Part shown: positions 44,057 to 51,992 of the stretch, one piece after another
How positions within the stretch are numbered: position 1 is the first letter of the stretch
Layout: each line of letters starts with the position of its first letter
Origin: Muribaculum sp. An289
Lineage (GTDB): Bacteria; Bacteroidota; Bacteroidia; Bacteroidales; UBA932
DNA: 64,000 bases
Reading direction: 5' to 3'
Assembly (NCBI RefSeq): GCF_002159555.1
Contig: NZ_NFIV01000003.1
Span: 62,001-126,000 of the forward strand
The notes under the pieces: model-generated
The model's input: only the letters and a program-made list of their open reading frames with translations
Told to the model about the DNA's origin: nothing
The model's database searches: none
Program-made: the position numbers and the translations under genes

Positions 44057-47017
44057 ATGAAGGCCAGAATTTTTTTGACTGTAGCTTTGATTTTCGCCCT
44101 GTCCCTGTCCGTATACGCGCAGAGGGGGGCTATCGTCAGAATGTCTTTTTTCGATTCAAAGAGCGGCGACCCTGTGGAGTTCGCAACGGCATCGCTGACA
44201 GTGAAAGGCAAGGATAACATATACAAATACGTTCTCACCGGTGCCGACGGTTCGGCGGTTTTCACCAGCGTGGCCTATGGGGAGTATATCGTAAAGTGCG
44301 AGTTTATGGGGTATAAGCCGTTCGCTACGGAAATCAAGGTGGACAAGTCCGAAGTCTCCCTCGGAAAATTCAAGATGGAGCTGGAGCCCAATCTGCTCGA
44401 AGGTGCTGTGGTGACCGCGGTCGCCAATCCGGTCGTAATCAAAAAGGATACGATAGAATATTCGGCATCCTCGTTCAAGACCACCGACAACGACATGCTT
44501 GAGGACTTGCTGAAAAAACTTCCGGGCGTGGAGGTGGATTCCGACGGAAGCATAACGGCCAACGGGGAGACCATAACGAAAATAACCATAGACGGCAAGA
44601 CATTCTTCCTCGATGACCCGCAGCTTGCATCCAAAAACATTCCGGCCAATATTATCAACAAGGTCAAAGTCCTCGAGAAAAAATCCGAGCAGGCCGAATT
44701 CACCGGAATCAGCGACGGAAACGAAGAGACGGTAATCGATTTGAGCATAAAACCGGGCATGATGGACGGTTGGTTCGGCAATGTGTCGGCCGGCGGTGGC
44801 CTCGACCTTATGAAATCCGTGTCCGAAGACGGAAAGACTTCGTGGCAGACGGATCCGAGATGGCAGGGCGGAGCGATGGTGGCAAAATTCTCGGACGATA
44901 TGCAGCTCAGCATGATAGTGAATGCCAATAATACGAATAACCGGGGTTTCAATGATATATCGAGTGGCATGATGTCCACAATGAGGGGCGGCCGCGGAAT
45001 GGGCCGTGGAGTGGGGGGCTGGGGAGGCTTCAACGGTATCACGACATCGTGGATGGCCGGAGCCAACGGCAACTTCAACCTTCTTGACGACAGGATGGAA
45101 CTCGGGGCCAACTATATGTACGGCGGCTCTTTGCAGGAGGTGGAGGAAGATGTTTCCAAGACCACTTTCAAGACGGACGGGACCTCCCTGTTATATAATG
45201 AAAACGGATATAGCATGACCCGCAGCAACGGGCACAGGTTCGGTATAGAGCTCGACCACAAGTTTACCGAAAACACTTCCATATTTTTCCGTCCGCAATT
45301 CAATTTCGGGTCGGGATATTTTAAGGAAACTTCCGACTATTCCACAAATACGGACATATCGGCCCTGACCGGCAATCAATCGGACATACTTGAAAGCAAC
45401 AGCGGAAACAGTTTTACCGACGGTATCAGCAATTCGTGGGAGGCGAGGGGCTTTTTCCTGTTCAGGCAGAGGCTCGGGAAGCCGGGAAGGACACTGTCGG
45501 TGAGCCTGGACTACAATTTCAGCGAAAACAATATGGACGGGACAAACCGTTCGGAAACCGTTACCCAGCTTTATGACGACAACTATGGCTTTTTGGGCAC
45601 CGAAACTGAAGAAATAGACCAGAAGTATTTCCAGTATGAGAGCGGGAACCGGTTGGGAGGCCGTTTCTCCTATACCGAACCGCTTTACAAGGAAAGGCTC
45701 TTTCTGGAAGCGACATATTCGATAAACTGGAGCCGGTCGCACAGCGTAAACAATACGTACAATTACAATAAGGCTACAGGCCTGTATGATGACGGCCCGG
45801 ATCCTGTCTATTCGAGCGAACTTATAAACGAATATATAGACCAGAGGGCAGGGCTCAACCTGCAATGGCAGAAAGACGGTACCGTTTTCGCCCTTGGGGC
45901 ATCGGCGCAGCCTAACCATACTATGAATGTCACCACGTCGCAGGGAGTTACCGATTCGACTGATTACAAGGTAGTCAATTGGGCGCCTACCGCAAGGATT
46001 GACTGGAGGCCGGATGACGGGACTTTCTTCAGGCTTTTCTATATGGGGTATTCCGACCAGCCGTCCTCGACACAGCTGCAACCGTCCATGAACGTATCTA
46101 ACCCCCTGCTCATAACTCTGGGTAACAACGGGCTGAATCCGACATTCAACCACATGCTCAGGGCCCATTTCAGGTACAGCAACAAAGAGACTTTCCTGAC
46201 ACTTAACGGTATGCTCGGCGGAAATTATACATCCAACAGTATCATAAACGCCACATGGTACGATGCCGCCGGAGTGCAGTATTCGATTCCGGTGAACTCG
46301 GAAGGGACTTATTCGGCCAATCTGAGATTCATGATAAATTCCCCTATAGCGAAGTCGGATTTTTCGGTTTCAGCCTTTACAAATGCAAGGTATTCCAATT
46401 CGACGAGTTATGTCGGTGCATGGGACATGCAAATCAATACTGAAGACTTCGTTTATGAGGATTTCATAGCCGAATTCCATGAGGCTTTCGCGGACGGTCA
46501 GTCTTTCGTGAAGAACAAGACCAATTCACTTTCCGTTTCGCAGATGCTCCGTTTTACTTACAGGAATGACGAACTTGAGGTGACTTTGGGGGCCCGTGCA
46601 AGGTATAACCAGGCCTGGTATTCGATAAACAACGAACAGAATACCACGACATGGAACAACAATGTGAACGCCTCGGTGACATACAGCCTTCCTCTCGGCT
46701 TTACTATAGCCACCGATGCGAGGTACAATTATTATATAGGTTATGACGAAGGCTTCAACGAGCCTCAGCTGATATGGAACGCCCATATAGACAAACTGCT
46801 GTTCAAGGACAAGTTCACCCTTTCAATAAGGATGTATGACATATTGAACCAGTCGAGGAACGTCTACCGTACCACTACGGACAACTATGTCCAGGATACT
46901 AGGAACAATACTCTCGGACGTTACATAATGATATCGCTGACATACCGTTTCGGAGACTTCGGCGGTATGGGGGGCGGCGGTAGCCGCGGCCCTATGGGGC
47001 CTCCACCGCGGAGGTAA
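44057..47017 (+). CDS. Outer-membrane beta-barrel protein with CarboxypepD-like and plug domains
   Basis: 986 residues. A signal peptide ends at about residue 22 (VYAQ). A carboxypeptidase-regulatory-like domain (about 28-115) and a plug-like domain (about 125-240: NMLEDLLKKLPGVEVDSDG) follow. The rest is a large barrel rich in alternating aromatic strands, ending in MISLTYRFGDF and a Gly/Pro tail. This order matches the OMP beta-barrel family related to TonB-dependent receptors. No TonB box is obvious and no SusD-type partner lies next to it, so the substrate is unknown. Its 3' end overlaps convergent rluD by 26 nt. Confidence 0.87.
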   Translation: MKARIFLTVALIFALSLSVYAQRGAIVRMSFFDSKSGDPVEFATASLTVKGKDNIYKYVLTGADGSAVFTSVAYGEYIVKCEFMGYKPFATEIKVDKSEVSLGKFKMELEPNLLEGAVVTAVANPVVIKKDTIEYSASSFKTTDNDMLEDLLKKLPGVEVDSDGSITANGETITKITIDGKTFFLDDPQLASKNIPANIINKVKVLEKKSEQAEFTGISDGNEETVIDLSIKPGMMDGWFGNVSAGGGLDLMKSVSEDGKTSWQTDPRWQGGAMVAKFSDDMQLSMIVNANNTNNRGFNDISSGMMSTMRGGRGMGRGVGGWGGFNGITTSWMAGANGNFNLLDDRMELGANYMYGGSLQEVEEDVSKTTFKTDGTSLLYNENGYSMTRSNGHRFGIELDHKFTENTSIFFRPQFNFGSGYFKETSDYSTNTDISALTGNQSDILESNSGNSFTDGISNSWEARGFFLFRQRLGKPGRTLSVSLDYNFSENNMDGTNRSETVTQLYDDNYGFLGTETEEIDQKYFQYESGNRLGGRFSYTEPLYKERLFLEATYSINWSRSHSVNNTYNYNKATGLYDDGPDPVYSSELINEYIDQRAGLNLQWQKDGTVFALGASAQPNHTMNVTTSQGVTDSTDYKVVNWAPTARIDWRPDDGTFFRLFYMGYSDQPSSTQLQPSMNVSNPLLITLGNNGLNPTFNHMLRAHFRYSNKETFLTLNGMLGGNYTSNSIINATWYDAAGVQYSIPVNSEGTYSANLRFMINSPIAKSDFSVSAFTNARYSNSTSYVGAWDMQINTEDFVYEDFIAEFHEAFADGQSFVKNKTNSLSVSQMLRFTYRNDELEVTLGARARYNQAWYSINNEQNTTTWNNNVNASVTYSLPLGFTIATDARYNYYIGYDEGFNEPQLIWNAHIDKLLFKDKFTLSIRMYDILNQSRNVYRTTTDNYVQDTRNNTLGRYIMISLTYRFGDFGGMGGGGSRGPMGPPPRR

Positions 47018-48104
47018 CGTACCTCCTCCATTTTTCTATGAGGGCGGTCATGTCCTCGGGAAGCGGGCTGTCGAAAAACACTTCCTCGCCTGTGCGTGGA
47101 TGGACGAATCCGAGGGTCTTGGCATGAAGGGCCTGTCTCGGGAGGATTGCGAAGCAGTTCTCGATGAATTGCCTGTATTTTGAATAAATCGTCCCTTCGC
47201 GGATTTTATTTCCTCCGTAACGCTCATCATTGAAAAGCGGGTGTCCGATATGGTTGAAATGCACCCTTATCTGGTGTGTGCGGCCGGTTTCAAGTTTGCA
47301 CTCGACTACCGTCACATAGCCGAAACGTTCGAGCACCCTGTAATGGGTCACGGCGTGTTTTCCTCTGTCGCCGTCTTCGAAAACCCTGAAACGCAGGCGG
47401 TCGTTGGGGTCGCGCCCGATATTCCCGGTGATGGTGCCGCTGTCTTCTTTCAGATTCCCCCATACGATGGCGATGTACCTTCTTTCGATGCTGTGGTCGA
47501 AGAACTGTTTTGCCAGTCCCAGCTGGGCTTCATCGTTTTTTGCGACTACTATCAGCCCTGACGTGTCCTTGTCTATCCTGTGTACCAGGATTCCGAGCCT
47601 TTCATCGTAATTTCCGTCCGTGTCCATGCCGAGATGCCATGCAAGGGCGTTCACGAGCGTGCCGCTGAAATGTCCGTGTCCGGGATGGACGACAAGGCCG
47701 GGTTCCTTGTTTATGACAATCAGGTCTTCGTCTTCATAGACTATGTTCAAAGGGATGTTTTCCGGCCTGATTTCCCATTCGTGCCTTTCGTATGGCATCA
47801 TCAGCGTGATGATGTCGCCGGGTTTTACTATATAATTGGATTTTACTGTTTCATCGTTTACCCGGATGAATTCCTGCTTGATGGCAAGCTGTATCCTGTG
47901 CCTTGAAGTGTTCTCCAGATGCGATGCGAGGTATTTGTCTATGCGCATCAATGACTGGCCTTTGTCTACGGCAAGCCTGAAATGCTCGAACATTCCCGCC
48001 TGGCCTTCTTCCTTTCCGAAGATGTCGAGCCCTTCTTCGAGCCCTTCTTCGAGCCCTTCATCAAGGCCGTCCGTCCCTTCCAACCCATCGAATATATCAT
48101 TCAT
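46992..48104 (-). CDS. rluD: RluD-family 23S rRNA pseudouridine synthase
   Basis: 370 residues. An unusual acidic N-terminus made of EGL(E/D)EGL repeats (about residues 15-27) precedes an S4 domain (SLMRIDKYLASHLENTSRHR) and the catalytic domain with HRIDKDTSGLIVVAK, whose first Asp is catalytic. RluD modifies helix 69 of 23S rRNA. It follows the PASTA protein gene by 5 nt. RluC/RluA-type specificity cannot be excluded. Confidence 0.92.
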   Translation of the reverse strand: MNDIFDGLEGTDGLDEGLEEGLEEGLDIFGKEEGQAGMFEHFRLAVDKGQSLMRIDKYLASHLENTSRHRIQLAIKQEFIRVNDETVKSNYIVKPGDIITLMMPYERHEWEIRPENIPLNIVYEDEDLIVINKEPGLVVHPGHGHFSGTLVNALAWHLGMDTDGNYDERLGILVHRIDKDTSGLIVVAKNDEAQLGLAKQFFDHSIERRYIAIVWGNLKEDSGTITGNIGRDPNDRLRFRVFEDGDRGKHAVTHYRVLERFGYVTVVECKLETGRTHQIRVHFNHIGHPLFNDERYGGNKIREGTIYSKYRQFIENCFAILPRQALHAKTLGFVHPRTGEEVFFDSPLPEDMTALIEKWRRYVTSAVEAP

Positions 48105-48109
48105 TGCCG

Positions 48110-48934
48110 TCAGTCGTTTTCTTCGTCAGACAATGCGTTTTCACCATCTTCGGTCCTTACCGGTATTTTCGAAATATCGGTCGTAAGGTAGATTATGGCT
48201 TCGGCCCCAAAAGGTATGGAATATTCGGACGGTTCAGGTATCTGTTTGTATATCACTGCCTTTATGGAATCTTCGTTTGTCCTTACAGTGTTGTCGTATA
48301 TGATTTCCCCGATATTGAGTGAACTTTCCAGCAACAGTTCCACTGCATTGCGTGCGTTCATTCCAAGCATGTCAGGTATGAATGTGGCGTTGTCGGAAGG
48401 GTTGAGGCCTAAAACCAGGTCTATTGTGGAGCCGGTACGTATCCTGCTTCCAGGGGCGATTTCCCTGCCTTTGTGCATCTGTCCAAGCACATTGTTGGTA
48501 GCAATGTCTTTTTCGTATATCAGTTTTCCCGTATTCAGGCCTATCGTGGAAAGTTCCGCCCGCGCCTGTCTCATCGAAAGCCCTTCGAGATTAGGCATAA
48601 GGACGGTTTTCGGCATATATGCGTTTATCGTGAGCCTTATTTTCCTTCCCTTCTTTACTGCACTGCCTGCTTTCGGAACCTGCCTGTATACCGCTCCAGG
48701 CTTCAGTCCGGACACGTATATGGAGTCGATCACTTCGACCGTCATGTCGTTAAGCGCCGCCCCGGCAGTTGCTTCGGCGATGCTCATCCCGTAAAAATCA
48801 GGGACTTCAAGCTCTTTGCCGTGCCGTGTATAAATGTTCAGGAATATTATGGCTCCGGCAATCAGCAGTCCGATGGCCAGTATTGCCGACAATAGATTCT
48901 TCACTATCCAGTTTTTGAAAATGTTTTTGCCCAT
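48110..48934 (-). CDS. PASTA-domain membrane protein without kinase
   Basis: 274 residues. A short cytoplasmic start and one membrane helix (about 13-33, LLSAILAIGLLIAGAIIFLN) lead into three PASTA domains in the periplasm: about 40-108 (VPDFYGMSIAEA), 110-180 (MPNLEGLSMRQARA) and 185-255 (IPDMLGMNARNAVE). An acidic tail ends it. PASTA domains usually bind peptidoglycan fragments on Ser/Thr kinases or penicillin-binding proteins; no such catalytic part exists here. It is the first gene of a two-gene unit with rluD. Confidence 0.88.
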   Translation of the reverse strand: MGKNIFKNWIVKNLLSAILAIGLLIAGAIIFLNIYTRHGKELEVPDFYGMSIAEATAGAALNDMTVEVIDSIYVSGLKPGAVYRQVPKAGSAVKKGRKIRLTINAYMPKTVLMPNLEGLSMRQARAELSTIGLNTGKLIYEKDIATNNVLGQMHKGREIAPGSRIRTGSTIDLVLGLNPSDNATFIPDMLGMNARNAVELLLESSLNIGEIIYDNTVRTNEDSIKAVIYKQIPEPSEYSIPFGAEAIIYLTTDISKIPVRTEDGENALSDEEND

Positions 48935-48974
48935 AAAACCCGTTTTTTAGGATAAACTCGCTTTTGACGAGTTG

Positions 48975-49001
48975 CAAAGATAGGAAAAATTTATACTTTT
49001 G
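48975..49001. promoter_or_regulatory. Divergent promoters for the PASTA gene and the GH5 gene
   Basis: CAAAGATA at 48975-48982 reads TATCTTTG on the minus strand for the PASTA gene. TACTTTTG at 48994-49001 faces the GH5 gene and has GTTG 19 nt before it. Both fit TAnnTTTG. Confidence 0.68.
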
Positions 49002-49024
49002 CCTTGTACTAATCGATAAAGGTC

Positions 49025-50311
49025 ATGAAAGGTTTGAAACTTGTTGCAATCCTGCTGTGTCTGTGTCTTGTCTCAGGCTCATGCGGGAATATGGGCCGCG
49101 GCGGGGCGGATTTCGTTAAGGTAGAGGAAGGAAAATTCGTCAAGGACGGGAAACCCTATTATTTCATAGGCGCCAATATGTGGTATGCAGCGTTGCTCGC
49201 TTCCGAAGGCGAGGGGGGAGACCGGGAACGGCTGGCCGTGGAACTTGACAGCCTTCAGGCAATGGGTGTGGACAACATAAGGGTGATAGTGGGGTCGGAC
49301 GGCCCGCATGGCGTAAGGACCAAGTTCGAGCCTGTCATGCAGACCTCCCCGGGCGTGTATAATGATACTTTGCTGCAAGGACTTGATTATCTGATGGCGG
49401 ATTTGGGCAGGAGAGGCATGAAAGCCGTGCTATACCTTACCAATTCGTGGGAATGGTCGGGCGGTTTCGGACAGTATCTCGAATGGGCTGGTTTCGGTAC
49501 GGCTCCGCTCTCGTCGGAACTCCCGTGGAAGGACTATTGCGATTTTCTTACGCAGTTCTACGAATCGGAAGAGGCTGTCGGGATGTATTATGACCATCTG
49601 CGTAAAATCGTTTCGAGGATAAATACGGTGACCGGGGAGCCCTATTCCGAGGACGAGGCCATATTTTCATGGCAGATATGCAATGAACCGCGGCCATTTT
49701 CCTCGGCCAATAAGGATGCTTTTGCCCGGTGGGTGGAGGAAAGCGCTTCCCTGATCAAGTCATTGGACACCAATCACATGGTTTCAACTGGCAGTGAAGG
49801 CCTGTATGGCTGCGAGGTTGATATGGACCTGTTTGCCAGGATACATTCCATTCCCGAAATAGATTATTTCAATATCCACATCTGGCCGTATAACTGGAAT
49901 TGGGTGACGAAGGAAAATCTCGACAGCGTGGAGATTGCGATTTCGGAAAGTGAAAAATACATAGAAGCACATCTTCCGGTAGTCCGTTCTGTCGGAAAAC
50001 CATTGGTGATAGAGGAGTTCGGCTATCCTCGGGACGGCTTTTCGTTCGAGCGGGGTACGTTGGTCGCGGCGCGTGACAGGTATTATGAGTATATCTGCGG
50101 GCTCGTAATCGAGAGTGCTTCCTCCGGGGGCTGCATCGCGGGCTGTAATTTCTGGGCCTGGGGAGGAATGGCTCCGCGCACACACGGGCAATGGCTGCCG
50201 GGGGACGCTTTCAGTGGCGATCCGGCCCATGAACCCCAGGGTTTTTATTCCGTTTACGATGATGATGCGACCACGATTTCCGTCATCAGGAGGGCCAACA
50301 GGGAACTGTGA
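49025..50311 (+). CDS. GH5-family glycoside hydrolase lipoprotein (mannanase-like)
   Basis: 428 residues. A lipoprotein signal ends at VSGSC (Cys20). The TIM-barrel catalytic domain shows the acid/base Glu221 in QICNEPR, the His-x-Trp in NIHIW (about 285-287) and the nucleophile Glu331 in VIEEFGYPRDG. The overall match is to GH5 subfamily 7, endo-beta-1,4-mannanases, but substrate choice cannot be proven here. The enzyme is probably surface- or periplasm-anchored. It stands alone, with no susC/susD pair or other glycosidase nearby. A bidirectional terminator follows. Confidence 0.85.
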   Translation: MKGLKLVAILLCLCLVSGSCGNMGRGGADFVKVEEGKFVKDGKPYYFIGANMWYAALLASEGEGGDRERLAVELDSLQAMGVDNIRVIVGSDGPHGVRTKFEPVMQTSPGVYNDTLLQGLDYLMADLGRRGMKAVLYLTNSWEWSGGFGQYLEWAGFGTAPLSSELPWKDYCDFLTQFYESEEAVGMYYDHLRKIVSRINTVTGEPYSEDEAIFSWQICNEPRPFSSANKDAFARWVEESASLIKSLDTNHMVSTGSEGLYGCEVDMDLFARIHSIPEIDYFNIHIWPYNWNWVTKENLDSVEIAISESEKYIEAHLPVVRSVGKPLVIEEFGYPRDGFSFERGTLVAARDRYYEYICGLVIESASSGGCIAGCNFWAWGGMAPRTHGQWLPGDAFSGDPAHEPQGFYSVYDDDATTISVIRRANREL

Positions 50312-50388
50312 TACCACCGCGCACATGAACCATGCCTGGAGCGCGTTGTAAGGCACATTGCCGTGCTCGGTGGTGGTGTAAAAAAATC

Positions 50389-50413
50389 CGGCCGGAGGTT
50401 TTCCCCCGGCCGA
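50389..50413. terminator. Bidirectional terminator between the GH5 gene and rpmH
   Basis: GC-rich stem CGGCCGG / CCGGCCG across 50389-50413. On the minus strand it is followed by GATTTTTTT, making a strong rpmH terminator; on the plus strand a weaker T run (GTTTTT) serves the GH5 gene. Confidence 0.85.
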
Positions 50414-50418
50414 TGTTT

Positions 50419-50571
50419 TTAGAACCTGTCTTCTGAAGATACAGTGAGTTTCTTTCTGCCATGACGGCGGCGTGAAGCCAATACGCGACGTCCGTTGGCA
50501 GAGGACATGCGCTCGCGGAAGCCGTGTTTGTTGCGGCGTTTGCGCTTGGAAGGTTGGTATGTTCTTTTCAT
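50419..50571 (-). CDS. rpmH: 50S ribosomal protein L34
   Basis: 50 residues, read on the minus strand from ATG at 50571 to TAA at 50419-50421. The start [20 protein letters not shown] and the very high Arg/Lys content are diagnostic for L34, an assembly protein of the large subunit. It has its own promoter (50652-50659), about 80 nt of leader and a strong terminator. The classical rnpA/dnaA neighbours are absent here. Confidence 0.97.
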   Translation of the reverse strand: MKRTYQPSKRKRRNKHGFRERMSSANGRRVLASRRRHGRKKLTVSSEDRF

Positions 50572-50651
50572 CTCTATTTATTTTATTTATTATCACTGAT
50601 AATGCGCTGTCTTGTTCCGGCTATGGATTGCGAGCGCGCAAAAACGGACTG

Positions 50652-50659
50652 CAAAGGTA
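50652..50659 (-). promoter_or_regulatory. Promoter -7 element for rpmH
   Basis: CAAAGGTA reads TACCTTTG on the minus strand, fitting TAnnTTTG, about 80 nt upstream of the rpmH start. Confidence 0.65.
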
Positions 50660-50671
50660 ATGTTTTTAATC

Positions 50672-51352
50672 CTATTTGCAAATAAAAATTACCCTTTTCT
50701 CTGAAAAATACTCTTCGGAGAACCATTTGTCTATCGGAATGGCGGAAATGTTGCTCATAAGGAGCCTGTTCATCTTTGCGGCGTTTGTGAGTTCTTCCAC
50801 CATGTCGCCGCCTTTCAGGTAGATTATGCCTTTGGTATATTTTCCTTTGATCCAGCGCAAGAACGTATCCAGCGAAGTCACTGCACGGGATATGACGAAA
50901 TCGTAGCGGCCTTTCAGTTCTTCGCCCCTGACATTGGCCGTGACGACATTTTTCAGTCCGGCGGCATCGGCCACCGCCTGGGCGACTTTTATCTTTTTGC
51001 CTACCGAGTCGCATAAGGTGAAATTCACCCCCGGGAGCAGAATGGCGAGAGGGATTCCCGGAAAACCTCCTCCGGTGCCAAAGTCGAGCATGGTGATGTC
51101 CGTCCCGCCGGGTTCAAGGGCCCTGGCATAAAAATCGGGGTATTTTTCACGCAGGAATGCGGCTATGGCAAGGGAGTGCAGTACATGGTGCAAGTACAGG
51201 TAATCGATGTCCTTGCGTGATATTACGTTGATTTTCGAATTCCAGTCGGAATATGAGGCCCATAGCCCTTCTATGGCCTGGCGTTTCCCGGCATCCATTT
51301 CGGGAAAATATTTGAATACGATTCCGGCCCCTTCGGCCCCGGTGTGTTCCAT
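50672..51352 (-). CDS. rsmG: 16S rRNA (guanine-N7)-methyltransferase G
   Basis: 226 residues. The S-adenosylmethionine site is DFGTGGGFPGIPLAI (about residues 90-104), and the GidB signature RAVTSLDTFLRW follows. RsmG methylates G527 of 16S rRNA in E. coli numbering; its loss causes low-level streptomycin resistance. It lies downstream of the ECF sigma gene with a hairpin in the 61-nt gap. Confidence 0.94.
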   Translation of the reverse strand: MEHTGAEGAGIVFKYFPEMDAGKRQAIEGLWASYSDWNSKINVISRKDIDYLYLHHVLHSLAIAAFLREKYPDFYARALEPGGTDITMLDFGTGGGFPGIPLAILLPGVNFTLCDSVGKKIKVAQAVADAAGLKNVVTANVRGEELKGRYDFVISRAVTSLDTFLRWIKGKYTKGIIYLKGGDMVEELTNAAKMNRLLMSNISAIPIDKWFSEEYFSEKRVIFICK

Positions 51353-51383
51353 ATCGGTGTGTTTTTGTTAAGTTATTTGTCTT

Positions 51384-51405
51384 GCCGGAAGTGCCATGTT
51401 CCGGC
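51384..51405. repeat. Inverted repeat between sigma factor gene and rsmG
   Basis: Perfect 7-bp stem GCCGGAA (51384-51390) / TTCCGGC (51399-51405) with loop GTGCCATG. No T run follows on the minus strand, so it is a hairpin of unknown role rather than a clear terminator. Confidence 0.55.
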
Positions 51406-51413
51406 CGTTCTGT

Positions 51414-51965
51414 CTATCTTTTCAGCATGGTTATCAATGCTACTTTCGCCCTCATTATCCTGATTTTTACGGTATTGAGCGGCAGTCCGAGTTCCTTTGC
51501 GATTTCCTCGTAACCGTACTCTTTGAGGAATCTCAGTTCGGCTGGTTTACGGTATATGTCCTGCAATGAACTCAGGTGTTTTTTCACCTCTTCCGCCATC
51601 TCGACTATTACCATTTCCTCCTCGGGGGTCAGGGATACCATTTCGCCGTTTTCGGCCTGATGGTCTACGGAACTGGCAAAGACGTCGTTTTTCTGTTTTT
51701 TCAGATGATCGAGGGCCGTATGCGCCCCGATGCTGTACAGCCATGTCGTGAATTTGTATTCAGGATTGTAGGAAGGCAATTGTTCGAATGCCTTCTTGAA
51801 GCTTTCCTGGCAAAGGTCTTCGATGTCCTCTTTTCCCTGGACGTATTTGGATATGTGGACATACAGGCCGTTCTTATGCTTCTCGTAAAGCATTCTGAAG
51901 GCATTCTGGTCGTTTTGCAATGCCTTTATTATCAAATCCTTATCCCCTAAAGTCTTCTTTCCCAT
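51414..51965 (-). CDS. ECF-type RNA polymerase sigma factor
   Basis: 183 residues. Region 2 (QNAFRMLYEKHKNGLYVHIS through FTTWLYSIGAHTALDHLKK) and region 4 (LRFLKEYGYEEIAKELGLPL, VKIRIMRAKVALI) are both present, with an acidic linker between. It redirects RNA polymerase to a specific promoter set. No anti-sigma gene is adjacent: polA is 27 nt upstream on the same strand and rsmG downstream. Its signal and targets are unknown. Confidence 0.9.
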   Translation of the reverse strand: MGKKTLGDKDLIIKALQNDQNAFRMLYEKHKNGLYVHISKYVQGKEDIEDLCQESFKKAFEQLPSYNPEYKFTTWLYSIGAHTALDHLKKQKNDVFASSVDHQAENGEMVSLTPEEEMVIVEMAEEVKKHLSSLQDIYRKPAELRFLKEYGYEEIAKELGLPLNTVKIRIMRAKVALITMLKR

Positions 51966-51992
51966 GCTGATGGTCGGTTTATGCTGCCCGTA

